The translations under genes and the position numbers were made by a program. Below, piece after piece: positions 29,168 through 37,955 of a DNA stretch of 64,000 bases (the stretch's first letter is position 1; every line of letters begins with the position of its first letter). Below the pieces are notes generated by a model. The model ran no database searches and was not told the DNA's origin. It saw only the letters and a list, made by a program, of their open reading frames with translations. Source of the DNA: Candidatus Dactylopiibacterium carminicum (GTDB taxonomy: Bacteria; Pseudomonadota; Gammaproteobacteria; Burkholderiales; Rhodocyclaceae); contig NZ_MDUX01000002.1 in assembly GCF_014736495.1 (NCBI RefSeq), positions 62,001-126,000 of the forward strand, written 5' to 3'.

Positions 29168-30078
29168 CTAGACAGCCCCGAGCTTCATGAAATACTGTTT
29201 TTCATAGTCTATCGGAGACATGCCATTTGCGTGGCTGTGTCGCCGTTTCGGGTTGTAGAACATCTCGATGTAATCGAACACGTCACGGCGGGCATCCTCG
29301 CGTGTTGGATAGATTTTGCGTTTGATCCGCTCGCGCTTGAGCAGCTGGAAGAAACTTTCTGCGACTGCGTTGTCGTGGCAGTTTCCTCGGCGACTCATGC
29401 TGCCCTTGAGCTTGTTGGCGCGCAGGAACGACTGCCAATCGTCGCTGCTGAACTGGCTGCCCTGATCCGAATGAACCATGACCTCCTGCGTCGGCTTGCG
29501 GTGCCAGACGGCCATCAGCAAGGCGTTCAGTGCGAGGTCTGCCGTCATCTGAGCACTCATCGACCAGCCCACGACCTGTCGCGAGAACAGATCCAGGACT
29601 GCCGCCAAAAACAGCCAGCCCTCATGCGTGCGGATGTACGTAATGTCAGTCACCCAGACCTTGTTCGGTTCGCTCACGTCGAACTCGCGCTGAAGATGGT
29701 TCGGTGACACGTTGGCAGGACAGCCCCCCCCGTAGCGGCCCGGCCGACGCCCATAGCCCGTCAGGGACTTGAGGCCGATCTGGCGCATCAGCCGAGCAAC
29801 ACGATGCTTGCCGCAGGATTCGCCCAGATCGCGCAGGTCATGCGTGATCTTACGGTAACCATACACGGCACCACTTTCCAGCCAGCACTGCTTGATCAGG
29901 CCTTCAATGCGCTGATCTTCCAGGGCACGTGCAGACAGCGGCTGGGCTTGTGCCAGGCGTAGTACCCACTCGGATGGACCCGCATGACCTTGCACATGCG
30001 TCGGATTGGCCAGACGTTCTGATGCGCTTCGATGAAGGCGTACCTTACCCGGACTGCTTGGCAAAGTACGCTGTGGCC
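29168..30078 (-). pseudogene. IS3-family transposase OrfB, frameshifted
   Basis: The DDE residues are present: D in VTDITYIRTHEGWLF, D in HSDQGSQFSSDDW and E in 'CHDNAVAESFFQLLKRE'. After the expected -1 shift, translation gives 'RYAFIEAHQNVWPIRRMC' and 'VHPSGYYAW', but the frame then has to change again near 29950-29956 to read LAQAQPLSARALEDQR and the rest. This extra frame change is not part of the IS3 mechanism. So the full OrfAB transposase cannot be made, and the copy is probably immobile by itself. Confidence 0.75.
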
Positions 30079-30323
30079 TTTTTTAGGATGTCGCGCTCCT
30101 CGGTTACCCGCTTGAGCTCGGCTCGTAGCCGACGTAACTCGTCCTCTTGGCTATCCTGCGTTTGACGCTCCTGCGGCGTCAGGCTGTAGCGCTTGATCCA
30201 TGCGTACAGACTGTAAATGCTCACATCCAGTCGCCCGGCAACGTCCGCAACGCTATGTCCGCGATCGGTCACTTGCTTGACCGCTTCAATCTTGAACTCT
30301 TCCGTGTATCGCTTGCTACTCAT
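30045..30323 (-). CDS. IS3-family transposase OrfA
   Basis: 92 residues. The helix-turn-helix start is 'SKRYTEEFKIEAVKQVTDRG', followed by a leucine-zipper-like helix (ELRRLRAELKRVTEERDILKKA). ATG 30323 has GGAGG 4 bases upstream on this strand. It ends 'FAKQSG' after the A6G slippery sequence in LKKAT, where ribosomes would slip by -1 into orfB. It binds the IS ends as part of OrfAB. Confidence 0.88.
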   Translation of the reverse strand: MSSKRYTEEFKIEAVKQVTDRGHSVADVAGRLDVSIYSLYAWIKRYSLTPQERQTQDSQEDELRRLRAELKRVTEERDILKKATAYFAKQSG

Positions 30324-30436
30324 AGACACCTCCACTTGGTTGCCAGCTTAAGGCTTCGAAGTGTCTAGTGAACCGGGGGCGATTCAAGGCAAAGAGTCGA
30401 ATGGCTCCTTTGGCCGAGATCCGGGCGCTAAAGGGT

Positions 30437-30464
30437 AAAAAAGAAGGGCCCCTCAGGGCCCTTT
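30437..30464 (-). terminator. Rho-independent terminator of glmS
   Basis: On the minus strand AAGGGCCC, a TGAG loop and GGGCCCTT are followed by C and six T (complement of 30437-30442). It lies 80 bases after the glmS stop. Confidence 0.85.
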
Positions 30465-30543
30465 CTCTTGTACGCAGTCCGACAGACTTTGTTTTTCTCC
30501 GACAGACTTTATTCCCTGAATACATCAATTGCAGTCCCTCAAC

Positions 30544-32382
30544 TCACTCCACCGTCACACTCTTCGCAAGATTTCTGGGCTTGTCCACATCCGTTCCCCG
30601 CGCGCAGGCAGTGTGATACGCGAGCAATTGCAGCGGCACGACATGCAGGATCGGTGAGAGCGCGCCGTAGTGTTCCGGCATGCGGATGACGTGGATGCCG
30701 GGTTCGCTTTCGATGCTGGAGTCGGCGTCGGCGAAGACATACAACTCGCCGCCACGTGCGCGTACTTCCTGCATATTGCTCTTGAGCTTTTTCAGCAGCT
30801 CGTCGTGCGGGGCGACGGTGACCACCGGCATGTTGGCGTCCACCAGCGCGAGCGGGCCGTGCTTGAGTTCGCCGGCCGGGTAGGCCTCAGCATGGATGTA
30901 GCTGATTTCCTTGAGTTTGAGCGCGCCTTCGAGGGCGATCGGGTAATGCTTGCCGCGGCCGAGGAAGAGCGCGTTGTGCTTCTTCGCGAAGTCCTCGGCC
31001 CAGGCCATGATCTGAGGCTCCAGCGCGAGCACGCCCTGCAGCGCGACCGGCAGGTGGCGCATCTGGCGCAGGTGTTCGGCTTCCTGTGCTTCGGTGAGGC
31101 GGCCGCGCACCTGGGCGAGCGCCAGCGTGAGCAGGAAGAGGCCGGCGAGCTGGGTGGTGAAGGCCTTGGTGGAGGCCACGCCAATCTCGACACCGGCGCG
31201 CGTGATGTAGGCCAGCCGGCATTCGCGCACCATGGCGCTGGTGGCAACGTTGCAAATGGTGAGCGTGTGCTCCATGCCCAGGCTGCGGGCATGCTTGAGC
31301 GCGGCGATGGTGTCTGCCGTTTCGCCCGATTGCGAGATAGTGACGACCAGGGTGCGCGGGTTGGGCACGCTGTCGCGGTAACGGTATTCGCTGGCGATCT
31401 CCACCTGGGTGCTGATGCGGGCGATGGATTCGAGCCAGTATTTGGCTGTGCAGCCGGCGTAATAGCTGGTGCCGCAGGCAAGGATCAGCACCGAGTCGAT
31501 ATCCCGGAAGATCTTCCAGGCTTCGTCACCGAAGAATTCCGGCGTGATGCCGGTGACGCCCTCGAGCGTGTCGCCAATGGCGCGCGGCTGCTCGAAGATT
31601 TCCTTCTGCATGAAGTGGCGATACGGGCCCAGCTCAGCCGCGCCACTGTGGGCATACACCGTGCGCACTTCGCGCGTGGCGCGCACGAAGCCCTCGCCTT
31701 CGCGGGCTTCGACCCAGAACTTGCCGATCTGCAGATCCACCACGTCGCCTTCTTCCAGATAGACGATCTGGTTGGTGACGCCGGCCAGTGCCATGGCGTC
31801 GGAGGCGAGGAAGTTCTCCCCTTCGCCCGCGCCGAGGATCAATGGCGAGCCGGCACGCGCGCCGACCACCCGGTGCGGTTCGTCGCGGCAGAAGACGGCG
31901 ATGGCATAGGCGCCCTTGAGACGCACGATGGCGGCCTTCACGGCGGCGAAGAGATCACCCGCGTAATGATGATCGACGAGGTGAGCGATGACTTCGGTGT
32001 CGGTCTGGCTGACGAAGGTGTAGCCCTTGGCCTGCAACTCGGCACGCAGCGCTTCGTGATTCTCGATGATGCCGTTGTGCACCAGCGCGATGCGCGCATT
32101 GGCGTCGCTTGGCGAGAAATGCGGGTGCGCATTGTGCACTGCCGGCGCGCCGTGCGTGGCCCAACGCGTGTGGGCGATGCCGGTGAAGCCGGCCACGCCG
32201 TCTTCCACGATGAGGGTATCCAGCTCGGCCACGCGCGAGGTGGAGCGCGCCCGGCGCAGCGCGCCCTCTTGGTGCACAGCCACGCCGCAGGAGTCATAGC
32301 CCCGATATTCCAGGCGCTTCAAGCCTTCGACGAGAACGGGAACGATATTGCGCTGGGAAACGGCTGCAACGATGCCACACAT
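30544..32382 (-). CDS. glmS: Glutamine--fructose-6-phosphate aminotransferase (isomerizing)
   Basis: 612 residues (E. coli 609). Cys2 after Met1 is the glutaminase nucleophile (MCGIVAAVS), with '[10 protein letters not shown]' and 'HNGIIENHE' in the N-terminal Ntn domain. The C-terminus holds two SIS domains ('[18 protein letters not shown]', [10 protein letters not shown]) and ends 'NLAKSVTVE', the conserved closing tail. It makes glucosamine-6-phosphate, the first step towards UDP-GlcNAc for peptidoglycan and lipid A. It diverges from the Lrp-type regulator with a 255-base gap. In many betaproteobacteria glmU lies next to it, but not here. No glmS ribozyme is present. Confidence 0.97.
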   Translation of the reverse strand: MCGIVAAVSQRNIVPVLVEGLKRLEYRGYDSCGVAVHQEGALRRARSTSRVAELDTLIVEDGVAGFTGIAHTRWATHGAPAVHNAHPHFSPSDANARIALVHNGIIENHEALRAELQAKGYTFVSQTDTEVIAHLVDHHYAGDLFAAVKAAIVRLKGAYAIAVFCRDEPHRVVGARAGSPLILGAGEGENFLASDAMALAGVTNQIVYLEEGDVVDLQIGKFWVEAREGEGFVRATREVRTVYAHSGAAELGPYRHFMQKEIFEQPRAIGDTLEGVTGITPEFFGDEAWKIFRDIDSVLILACGTSYYAGCTAKYWLESIARISTQVEIASEYRYRDSVPNPRTLVVTISQSGETADTIAALKHARSLGMEHTLTICNVATSAMVRECRLAYITRAGVEIGVASTKAFTTQLAGLFLLTLALAQVRGRLTEAQEAEHLRQMRHLPVALQGVLALEPQIMAWAEDFAKKHNALFLGRGKHYPIALEGALKLKEISYIHAEAYPAGELKHGPLALVDANMPVVTVAPHDELLKKLKSNMQEVRARGGELYVFADADSSIESEPGIHVIRMPEHYGALSPILHVVPLQLLAYHTACARGTDVDKPRNLAKSVTVE

Positions 32383-32637
32383 GGCGCTACCTCACGGAAA
32401 GGGCTGACGATGCCGTGCATGCTAGACGCCACCCGGAGAAATTTGATTGCAAATACACAGAAGATTTGTGCTTTTATTTCTACGCACAGAATCCGTGAAA
32501 TAATATTTCGTGACTGCGTCACTTTCCTAGATCGGGCGAGCTTGTGCCAACGACGGTATCGACGACCTCATCTCGTGACCCATCACTTCGCAAATGCAAG
32601 GCCAGCGTTTGCGTCAGCCTACATTGGAGGCAGCAAC

Positions 32638-33141
32638 ATGAACGTTTCCCCGTCGCTGGATGCCACCGATCTGCGCATCCTGGCGCAGTTGCAGCAGGAT
32701 GCCGGGTTGACCAACCAGGATCTTGCCCAACGCGTGCATGTGTCGCCCGCCACCTGCCTGCGGCGCGTGCAGCGGCTGGTGGAGGCCGGCATCATCGAGC
32801 GACGCGTGGCGATCCTCTCGGCGGAGAAGCTTGGTTTCGGGCTGACGACCATCGTGGAGGTGACGCTGGATGAGCAGGCCACCGAGCGGCTGGATGCCTT
32901 CGAGGCCCGTGCGGTGGCGGATGTGTCCGTACAGCAGTGCTACCGCGTGGCGAGCGGCCCGGATTTCGTGCTGATCCTGCAGGTGGCGGACATGCAGGCC
33001 TATCAGCAGGCGGCCAACCGGCTGTTCGCGGCGGATGCCAATGTACGCAACGTGCGCAGCTTCTTCAGCCAGCATCGGGCGAAGTTCTCCCCGCACATCT
33101 GCCTGCCTGAGAACCTGTCCAAGGATTTCCATATGCCATGA
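32638..33141 (+). CDS. Lrp/AsnC family transcriptional regulator
   Basis: 167 residues. The N-terminal HTH is 'LDATDLRILAQLQQDAGLTN' and 'LAQRVHVSPATCLRRVQRL', and a RAM/AsnC ligand-binding domain covers about 70-150 ('VQQCYRVASGPDFVLILQV'). ATG 32638 follows GGAGG at 32626-32630. It is divergent from glmS and may control itself and neighbours; the ligand is probably an amino acid. The stop overlaps the first base of the repeat element that follows. Confidence 0.9.
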   Translation: MNVSPSLDATDLRILAQLQQDAGLTNQDLAQRVHVSPATCLRRVQRLVEAGIIERRVAILSAEKLGFGLTTIVEVTLDEQATERLDAFEARAVADVSVQQCYRVASGPDFVLILQVADMQAYQQAANRLFAADANVRNVRSFFSQHRAKFSPHICLPENLSKDFHMP

Positions 33142-33307
33142 AAACCCCTCCCGACCTCCAATGCTGTTCACTTAGGCCCCGATCCTTGCGGGTCGGCGTC
33201 ATCCCGGCGCAAGCCGGGATCCAGAGGTACCCGAAAACACTGGATTCCGGCTTGCGCCGGAATGACGAAATTGAACTGAACGGTATTAAGGGTTGGGGAG
33301 GGGTTTT
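33141..33307 (+). repeat. 167-bp MITE-like element with 12-bp perfect terminal inverted repeats
   Basis: The ends are AAAACCCCTCCC (33141-33152) and GGGAGGGGTTTT (33296-33307). Inside are ATGCTGTTCACTTA (33161-33174) and a long imperfect palindrome whose arms are 33198-33224 (GTCATCCCGGCGCAAGCCGG...) and 33240-33266 (...TTGCGCCGGAATGAC). A diverged copy is at 23935-24038. It begins right at the stop of the Lrp-type gene and may serve as its terminator. The rest of the gap to 33644 shows no gene. Confidence 0.75.
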
Positions 33308-33644
33308 ACACAGGAATCCAACCCTGAAGCTGCCGGATGTATGGCGATGAAAAGACTATGCGCAGGTTCTGAGGGTACGACAGGCAACAACAAGGGCTGA
33401 TCTCAGGTGCGAACCGGGTTACGGCAGCCGGATCCGACTCCACGCGCTTCGGGGCTTCGGGGCATCGACGCCCGCATAGAAAGACGAAAACAGATTGCAG
33501 ACCTTCAAACCCGAACCGCACACAAACGCCATGTGACCGAATGCACACCTGACACCACGAACGGCCCTGGCCGATGGACCATTGCTCCTACAATGCCCTC
33601 ACCTGTCGCCGGTCGGCGGCCTTGGGTGGATGCAGGAGTTCGCA

Positions 33645-34319
33645 ATGGCTAGATATCGGATCGTGTTTGGCGGGAACTTGCGCGAGGATGTCGAACCGGT
33701 CACCGCTAAGGCGCGCATCGCGAAGCGCTTTGCGCTCAGCCCGGAAAATACCGGAAAGCTGTTTTCGGGCTGCCGGGTGATACTCAAGCACGATCTCGAC
33801 GAGGCCACAGGTCAGGCCTATGCGGCCCGGCTCACGCAGCTTGGCATGCTGGTGCAGCTTGAGCACCTTGAAGAAACGCCGGCCGCGGCCGTCGCCACAT
33901 CCGATGGCGAAGCCGCGATGCTCAACACCATGGCCCGCATCCACAGCAACCTCGCCCGTGCGGAGGCAGTGCTACAAGGCACGGCGCGCACCGAACAGGA
34001 TACCCAGCCCAATCTCGCCACACAGGGATTGGCCATGCCGGAGGAGGAGCACTCGCCCTCCGTCGAAACGCAAACGCCCGTACAGGAAAGTGTTGCGGCA
34101 GGCAGCACGGAACCACCTCCAGCGGAAACCCCGGCACGCCTCGACGAAACCGCGCCGCTCGCCCGAGCCGCGCGTGAAGCCCTGCCTGAGGCGAATGCAC
34201 CGGCCCGGTCCCTGGCGCTGGCAGGCAGCTTCGTCTGCCCGCACTGCGGCTCGACACACCGGCTGGAACTCGGCCTGCAAATCAGCACCGCCACGACTCA
34301 ACACCAGCACTCGGCCTGA
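33645..34319 (+). CDS. Hypothetical protein with small N-terminal domain and zinc-ribbon-like end
   Basis: 224 residues. ATG 33645 follows CAGGAG (33633-33638). Residues 1-70 ('ARYRIVFGGNLREDVEPVTA', FALSPENTGKLFSGCRVILK, DLDEATGQAYAARL) match a small domain I know from uncharacterised proteobacterial proteins, where it often precedes membrane or zinc-ribbon parts. The middle is acidic, Pro- and Glu-rich linker. The end has CPHCGSTHRLEL, half of a possible metal site. No signal peptide or membrane segment is seen. Function unknown. Confidence 0.7.
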   Translation: MARYRIVFGGNLREDVEPVTAKARIAKRFALSPENTGKLFSGCRVILKHDLDEATGQAYAARLTQLGMLVQLEHLEETPAAAVATSDGEAAMLNTMARIHSNLARAEAVLQGTARTEQDTQPNLATQGLAMPEEEHSPSVETQTPVQESVAAGSTEPPPAETPARLDETAPLARAAREALPEANAPARSLALAGSFVCPHCGSTHRLELGLQISTATTQHQHSA

Positions 34320-34337
34320 GTGCCCGATGCCGCTCCC

Positions 34338-34434
34338 TCGTGATTTCGGTGCAAGCCGAAATCCAAACCCATGGTGCGCGTAGCGCACCCTACACGCCCT
34401 GCCCCACCTCGTAGGGTGCGCCATACGCACCGTC
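34338..34434. repeat. Short palindromes between two convergent genes
   Basis: GATTTCGGTGCAAGCCGAAATC-type hairpin (34341-34363) is a diverged member of the GTCAT..CCGG palindrome family. Next, GTGCGCGTAGCGCACCCTAC and GTAGGGTGCGCCATACGCAC (34375-34428) form a long inverted pair. The site may stop transcription from both sides. Confidence 0.55.
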
Positions 34435-34496
34435 CTACGGAGCCCGGCATCGCCCGCATTCCAGTCGCGAAATGCGGACGGTTCTCCCGCTGTCTG

Positions 34497-36149
34497 TCAG
34501 CTTTTTAGGCGTGCCTCGCGCATCGCACGCTTGTTGATCTTGCCCACGCTGGTGCGTGCCAGTGCTTCGACGAACTGCACCTGCAGCAGCACGCCGTGGC
34601 GCGAGGTGCCGGTTTCCTCGATCAGGCGTGCCGCGTGATTGCGCAGGGCGTGTTCGCTGAGCTGGCCGACGAACTCCGGTTTGAGCACCACCAGGGCCAG
34701 CGGGCGCTCGCCCCATTTTTCGTCTGGCAGACCGATCACCGCCACCTCGGCCACGGCCTCGTGCTTGCCGACCACGTCTTCCAGCGCGAGGGAGGAGGTC
34801 CATTCGCCCGCAGTCTTGATCACATCCTTGATGCGGTCGGTGATCTTGAGGAAGCCCCGTGCATCGATGTAGCCGATGTCCTGGGTGTGCAGATAGCCGC
34901 CGTCCCAAAGCCCTTCGGAGGCGTCCGTCGCCTTCAGGTAGCCCTGCGTGAGCCAGGGCGTGCGCACCACGACCTCGCCCGTGCTCTTGCCGTCCGGCGG
35001 CAGCGGTGCCATGTCCGGATCGACCACGCGCAGATCCACCAGCATCATCGGGCGGCCGGTCTTGGCGCGCAGCAGGGCCTGATCCTCGGCGGACTGACGC
35101 ATGTCGCCGCTGTTCAGGTTGGCCAGCGTGAGCACCGGGCAGGTCTCGGACATGCCGTAGCCAGTACACAGGTCGATGCCGCGCTTCATGGCGGTGAGTG
35201 CCAGCGCGGGCGTCAGCGCGGAGCCGCCGATGAGTACCTTCCAGCCGGTGAATTCCATGCCCTGCGAAGTCGGGTGCGTCAGCAGCATCTGCATGATGGT
35301 GGGCACACAGTGCGAGTAGGTGACCTTCTCTTCGCGGATCAGGCGCAGCAGGGTTTCCGGCATGTACTTGCCGGGATACACCTGGCGCACGCCAAGCATC
35401 GTCGCCAGATACGGGAAGCCCCAGGCATGCACGTGGAACATCGGCGTGATCGGCATGTACACGTCTTCGCGATGAAAGCGCCCCTGCCCGGGCGCCGTGC
35501 CCAGGGATGCCGCCAGCGACATCGTGTGCAGCACCAGCTGGCGATGGCTGAAGTACACGCCCTTGGGGTCTCCCGTGGTGCCGGTGGTGTAGAACACCGT
35601 GGCCTGGGCGTTTTCGTCGAAATCCGGGAAGTCGTAGCGGCTGCCGGCCGCGGCGAGCAGCGCTTCGTATTCGCCGGCAAATTCGATCGGCGATTCAGCC
35701 GGCGGCGCGCCGTCGGCGATCAGCACGAAGCTGCGCACCCGGGTGAGGCGCGGCGCGATGCTCGCCAGCAATGGCAGGAATTCGCTGTTAACCAGCACCA
35801 CTTCAGCCTCGGCGTGATTCAGCGTGTAGAGGATCTGCTCGGCCGAGAGGCGCACGTTCACGGTCTGCAGGATCGCGCCCATCATCGGCACGGCGAAGAA
35901 GCATTCGAGGTAGCGATGGCTGTCCCAGTCCATCATGGCCACGGTCTGCCCGGGTGCCACGCCCAGGGCGGCCAGCGTGTTGGCGAACTGGCCGAGGCGG
36001 GCATTGAATTCACGGTAGGTGTAGCGCAGCCGCCCCTGATAGCTGATTTCCTGTTCCGGCGCGGTGGCCAGCGGCGTGTGCAGCAGTTGCTTGATCAGCA
36101 GCGGGTACTGGTAGGCCGAGGGTGTGGACGGCACGATCTTCACGGGCAT
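34497..36149 (-). CDS. AMP-dependent fatty acyl-CoA ligase, medium/long chain (AlkK/DmdB-like)
   Basis: 550 residues. The ATP-binding loop is YTTGTTGDPKGVYFSH, then TPMFHVHAWGFPY, GYGMSETCPV, 'DIGYIDARGFLKITDRIKDVIK' (parts) and the C-terminal catalytic Lys region RTSVGKINKRAMREARLK. ATG 36149 was taken because the extended frame upstream is antisense of ampG. The type resembles AlkK and DmdB ligases, acting on medium to long fatty or related acids in the cytoplasm. It diverges from ampG with a 141-base gap. The substrate is not certain. Confidence 0.88.
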   Translation of the reverse strand: MPVKIVPSTPSAYQYPLLIKQLLHTPLATAPEQEISYQGRLRYTYREFNARLGQFANTLAALGVAPGQTVAMMDWDSHRYLECFFAVPMMGAILQTVNVRLSAEQILYTLNHAEAEVVLVNSEFLPLLASIAPRLTRVRSFVLIADGAPPAESPIEFAGEYEALLAAAGSRYDFPDFDENAQATVFYTTGTTGDPKGVYFSHRQLVLHTMSLAASLGTAPGQGRFHREDVYMPITPMFHVHAWGFPYLATMLGVRQVYPGKYMPETLLRLIREEKVTYSHCVPTIMQMLLTHPTSQGMEFTGWKVLIGGSALTPALALTAMKRGIDLCTGYGMSETCPVLTLANLNSGDMRQSAEDQALLRAKTGRPMMLVDLRVVDPDMAPLPPDGKSTGEVVVRTPWLTQGYLKATDASEGLWDGGYLHTQDIGYIDARGFLKITDRIKDVIKTAGEWTSSLALEDVVGKHEAVAEVAVIGLPDEKWGERPLALVVLKPEFVGQLSEHALRNHAARLIEETGTSRHGVLLQVQFVEALARTSVGKINKRAMREARLKS

Positions 36150-36290
36150 CTTGGTCTGTCTCCGGATTGCAGGCTGCGGGTGCGCCTGCTTGTCGCGGAA
36201 TCTTACCGTCTGCGCGGCTCCGGTGCCCGTGATGAATCCCGGTGACGCCATCGGGCATAATCGCGCTTCCGCAGCATCCCATCGTTCGCC

Positions 36291-37955
36291 ATGCCCGCGC
36301 TGGCCCGTTTCCGCCGCTTCTTCGCCATCCTCCTGCTGGGCTTCGCATCCGGCCTGCCGCTGGCGCTCACCGGGCAGGCCATGCAGGCCTGGCTTACGGT
36401 CGATGGCGTGGATCTGGTCACCATCGGTTTCCTCGGCCTGGTCGGCCTGCCCTACACCTTCAAGTTCCTCTGGGCGCCGTTGATGGACCGCTTCGAGCCG
36501 CCCTGGCTGGGGCGGCGACGCGGCTGGCTGCTGCTCAGCCAGCTGGCACTGGGGGGCGTGCTGTTCGCCATGAGCGGGCTGAGCCCGCATGCCAACCCCG
36601 CGCTCTTCGCGCTGGCAGCTGTGGGCGTGGCCTTCCTTTCCGCCTCGCAGGACGTGGTGGTGGATGCCTACCGCACCGATGTGCTGCCGGACCGCAGCGA
36701 GCACGGTCTTGGCGCGTCCATCCACGTCTTCGGCTATCGCGTGGCGATGATCGTCTCGGGTGGCATCGCGCTGATCTGGGCAGACCAGTGGGACTGGCCG
36801 AGCGTGTACCGCGTGATGGCCGCGCTGATGGTCGGCGTGGCGGTGATCGTGGCGCTGGGCGCACCGCGCATCGACGGCCCGGCACAGCCCGCCGGACAGC
36901 AGCAGGCAGGACAACGGGAAGTCGCCGGTTTCCTGGCGATGCTCGCAGGCGTGGCCGTGGGCTGCCTCGGCGTGAGCCTGCTGGCAGAGGCCAGCGGGCT
37001 GGCGCAGACACTGCCGCCGAATGCCTGGCGCCTGCTGGTGCTGTTCAGCCAGATCGGCGTGGCCGCCCCGCTGGCCTGGGCCTGCGCGCGTGGCGGGCGC
37101 CTCGCCGTGCTGTGCTGGATCGCGGCGCACGGCTTCGCGGCCTTCTGGCTGCTGGCACAGGGATATGGCTGGGCGCAGGTGCTGCTGCCGCTGCTCGGGC
37201 TGTTGCTGCTCAGCACACCCTGGATCGCCCGCCAGGCGCGCTTCGAGACCTTGAATGCCTCGCTGGTGAGCTATTTCTCCCTGCCCGGCGCCGGCGCCTT
37301 CCTGCTGCTGATCGTGCTCTACAAGCTGGGCGACGCCTTCGCGGGCAGCCTGACCACACCTTTCCTGATCAAGGGCATGGGCTTCACGCAGGCCGAAGTC
37401 GGCATCGCCAACAAGATCATCGGCATCTGGCTGACCATCTTCGGCGCCTTCCTCGGCGGCCTGCTGATGCTGCGACTGAAGCTCTACCGCGCGCTGCTGG
37501 TCTTCGGCCTGCTGCAGTTGATTTCCAACGCCGGTTTCTACGTGCTGGCCTCGCTCGGCAAGGGCGCCTGGGGATCGGTGCTGGTGCAGCCCTTCGACTG
37601 GACCTTCGTCGCCCTGAAGGAAGCCGCCTCGCTGGACTGGCTGCTGCTCACCGTGATCGCCGGCGAGAACATCAGCGGCGGCATGGGCACCGTGGCCTTC
37701 GTCGGCCTGCTGATGGCGCTGTGCAACAGCCGCTTCACGGCCACGCACTACGCGCTGCTGTCCGCCTTCTCGGCCGTCGGCCGCATCTACGTAAGCCCGC
37801 TCGCCGGCGTGCTTTCCGAGCAGCTCGGCTGGCCCGGCTTCTTCCTTCTGTCCATCGGCATCGCCACCCCCGGCGTGCTCATGGTGTGGTTCATGCGGCC
37901 CAGCATCCTCGCCCTGATCCAGCCCTCCAACAGCACGCCGGAATCCGGAAAATGA
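36291..37955 (+). CDS. ampG: Muropeptide permease AmpG (MFS)
   Basis: 554 residues and about 14 hydrophobic segments. The N-terminus 'FASGLPLALTGQAMQAWLT' with 'LVGLPYTFKFLWAPLMDR' is diagnostic of AmpG. It also has ASQDVVVDAYRTDVL and, late, 'CNSRFTATHYALLSAFSAVGR'. It imports GlcNAc-anhydroMurNAc peptides from the periplasm for cell-wall recycling. The imported muropeptides are the signal read by AmpR, which is encoded 6 kb downstream next to a beta-lactamase. Its stop overlaps the ATG of the glycosylase gene (ATGA). Confidence 0.93.
   Translation: MPALARFRRFFAILLLGFASGLPLALTGQAMQAWLTVDGVDLVTIGFLGLVGLPYTFKFLWAPLMDRFEPPWLGRRRGWLLLSQLALGGVLFAMSGLSPHANPALFALAAVGVAFLSASQDVVVDAYRTDVLPDRSEHGLGASIHVFGYRVAMIVSGGIALIWADQWDWPSVYRVMAALMVGVAVIVALGAPRIDGPAQPAGQQQAGQREVAGFLAMLAGVAVGCLGVSLLAEASGLAQTLPPNAWRLLVLFSQIGVAAPLAWACARGGRLAVLCWIAAHGFAAFWLLAQGYGWAQVLLPLLGLLLLSTPWIARQARFETLNASLVSYFSLPGAGAFLLLIVLYKLGDAFAGSLTTPFLIKGMGFTQAEVGIANKIIGIWLTIFGAFLGGLLMLRLKLYRALLVFGLLQLISNAGFYVLASLGKGAWGSVLVQPFDWTFVALKEAASLDWLLLTVIAGENISGGMGTVAFVGLLMALCNSRFTATHYALLSAFSAVGRIYVSPLAGVLSEQLGWPGFFLLSIGIATPGVLMVWFMRPSILALIQPSNSTPESGK

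Larger units (their letters stand above)
29150..30386 (-). mobile_element. IS3-family insertion sequence (IS51-like group), degenerate
   Basis: 1237 bases. The ends are imperfect inverted repeats: TGAATCGCCCCGGGTTTCCT from 29150 inward and, on the other strand, TGAATCGCCCCCGGTTCACT from 30386 inward. orfA and orfB lie on the minus strand with the IS3-type slippery run A6G (30084-30078) for -1 frameshifting. The first ten bases of the left end also occur immediately outside (29140-29149). No clear target duplication is seen (CCC versus AGG next to the ends). It lies between a decayed AAA gene and glmS. Confidence 0.85.

Noticed and set aside
32383-32637. glmS ribozyme or riboswitch
   Set aside because: The class is limited mainly to Gram-positives, and no conserved core is seen; the gap holds only divergent promoters.
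30670-33141. 823-codon plus-strand frame opposite glmS, running into the Lrp-type gene
   Set aside because: Only its last 167 codons (from ATG 32638) are gene-like; the rest is antisense of glmS.
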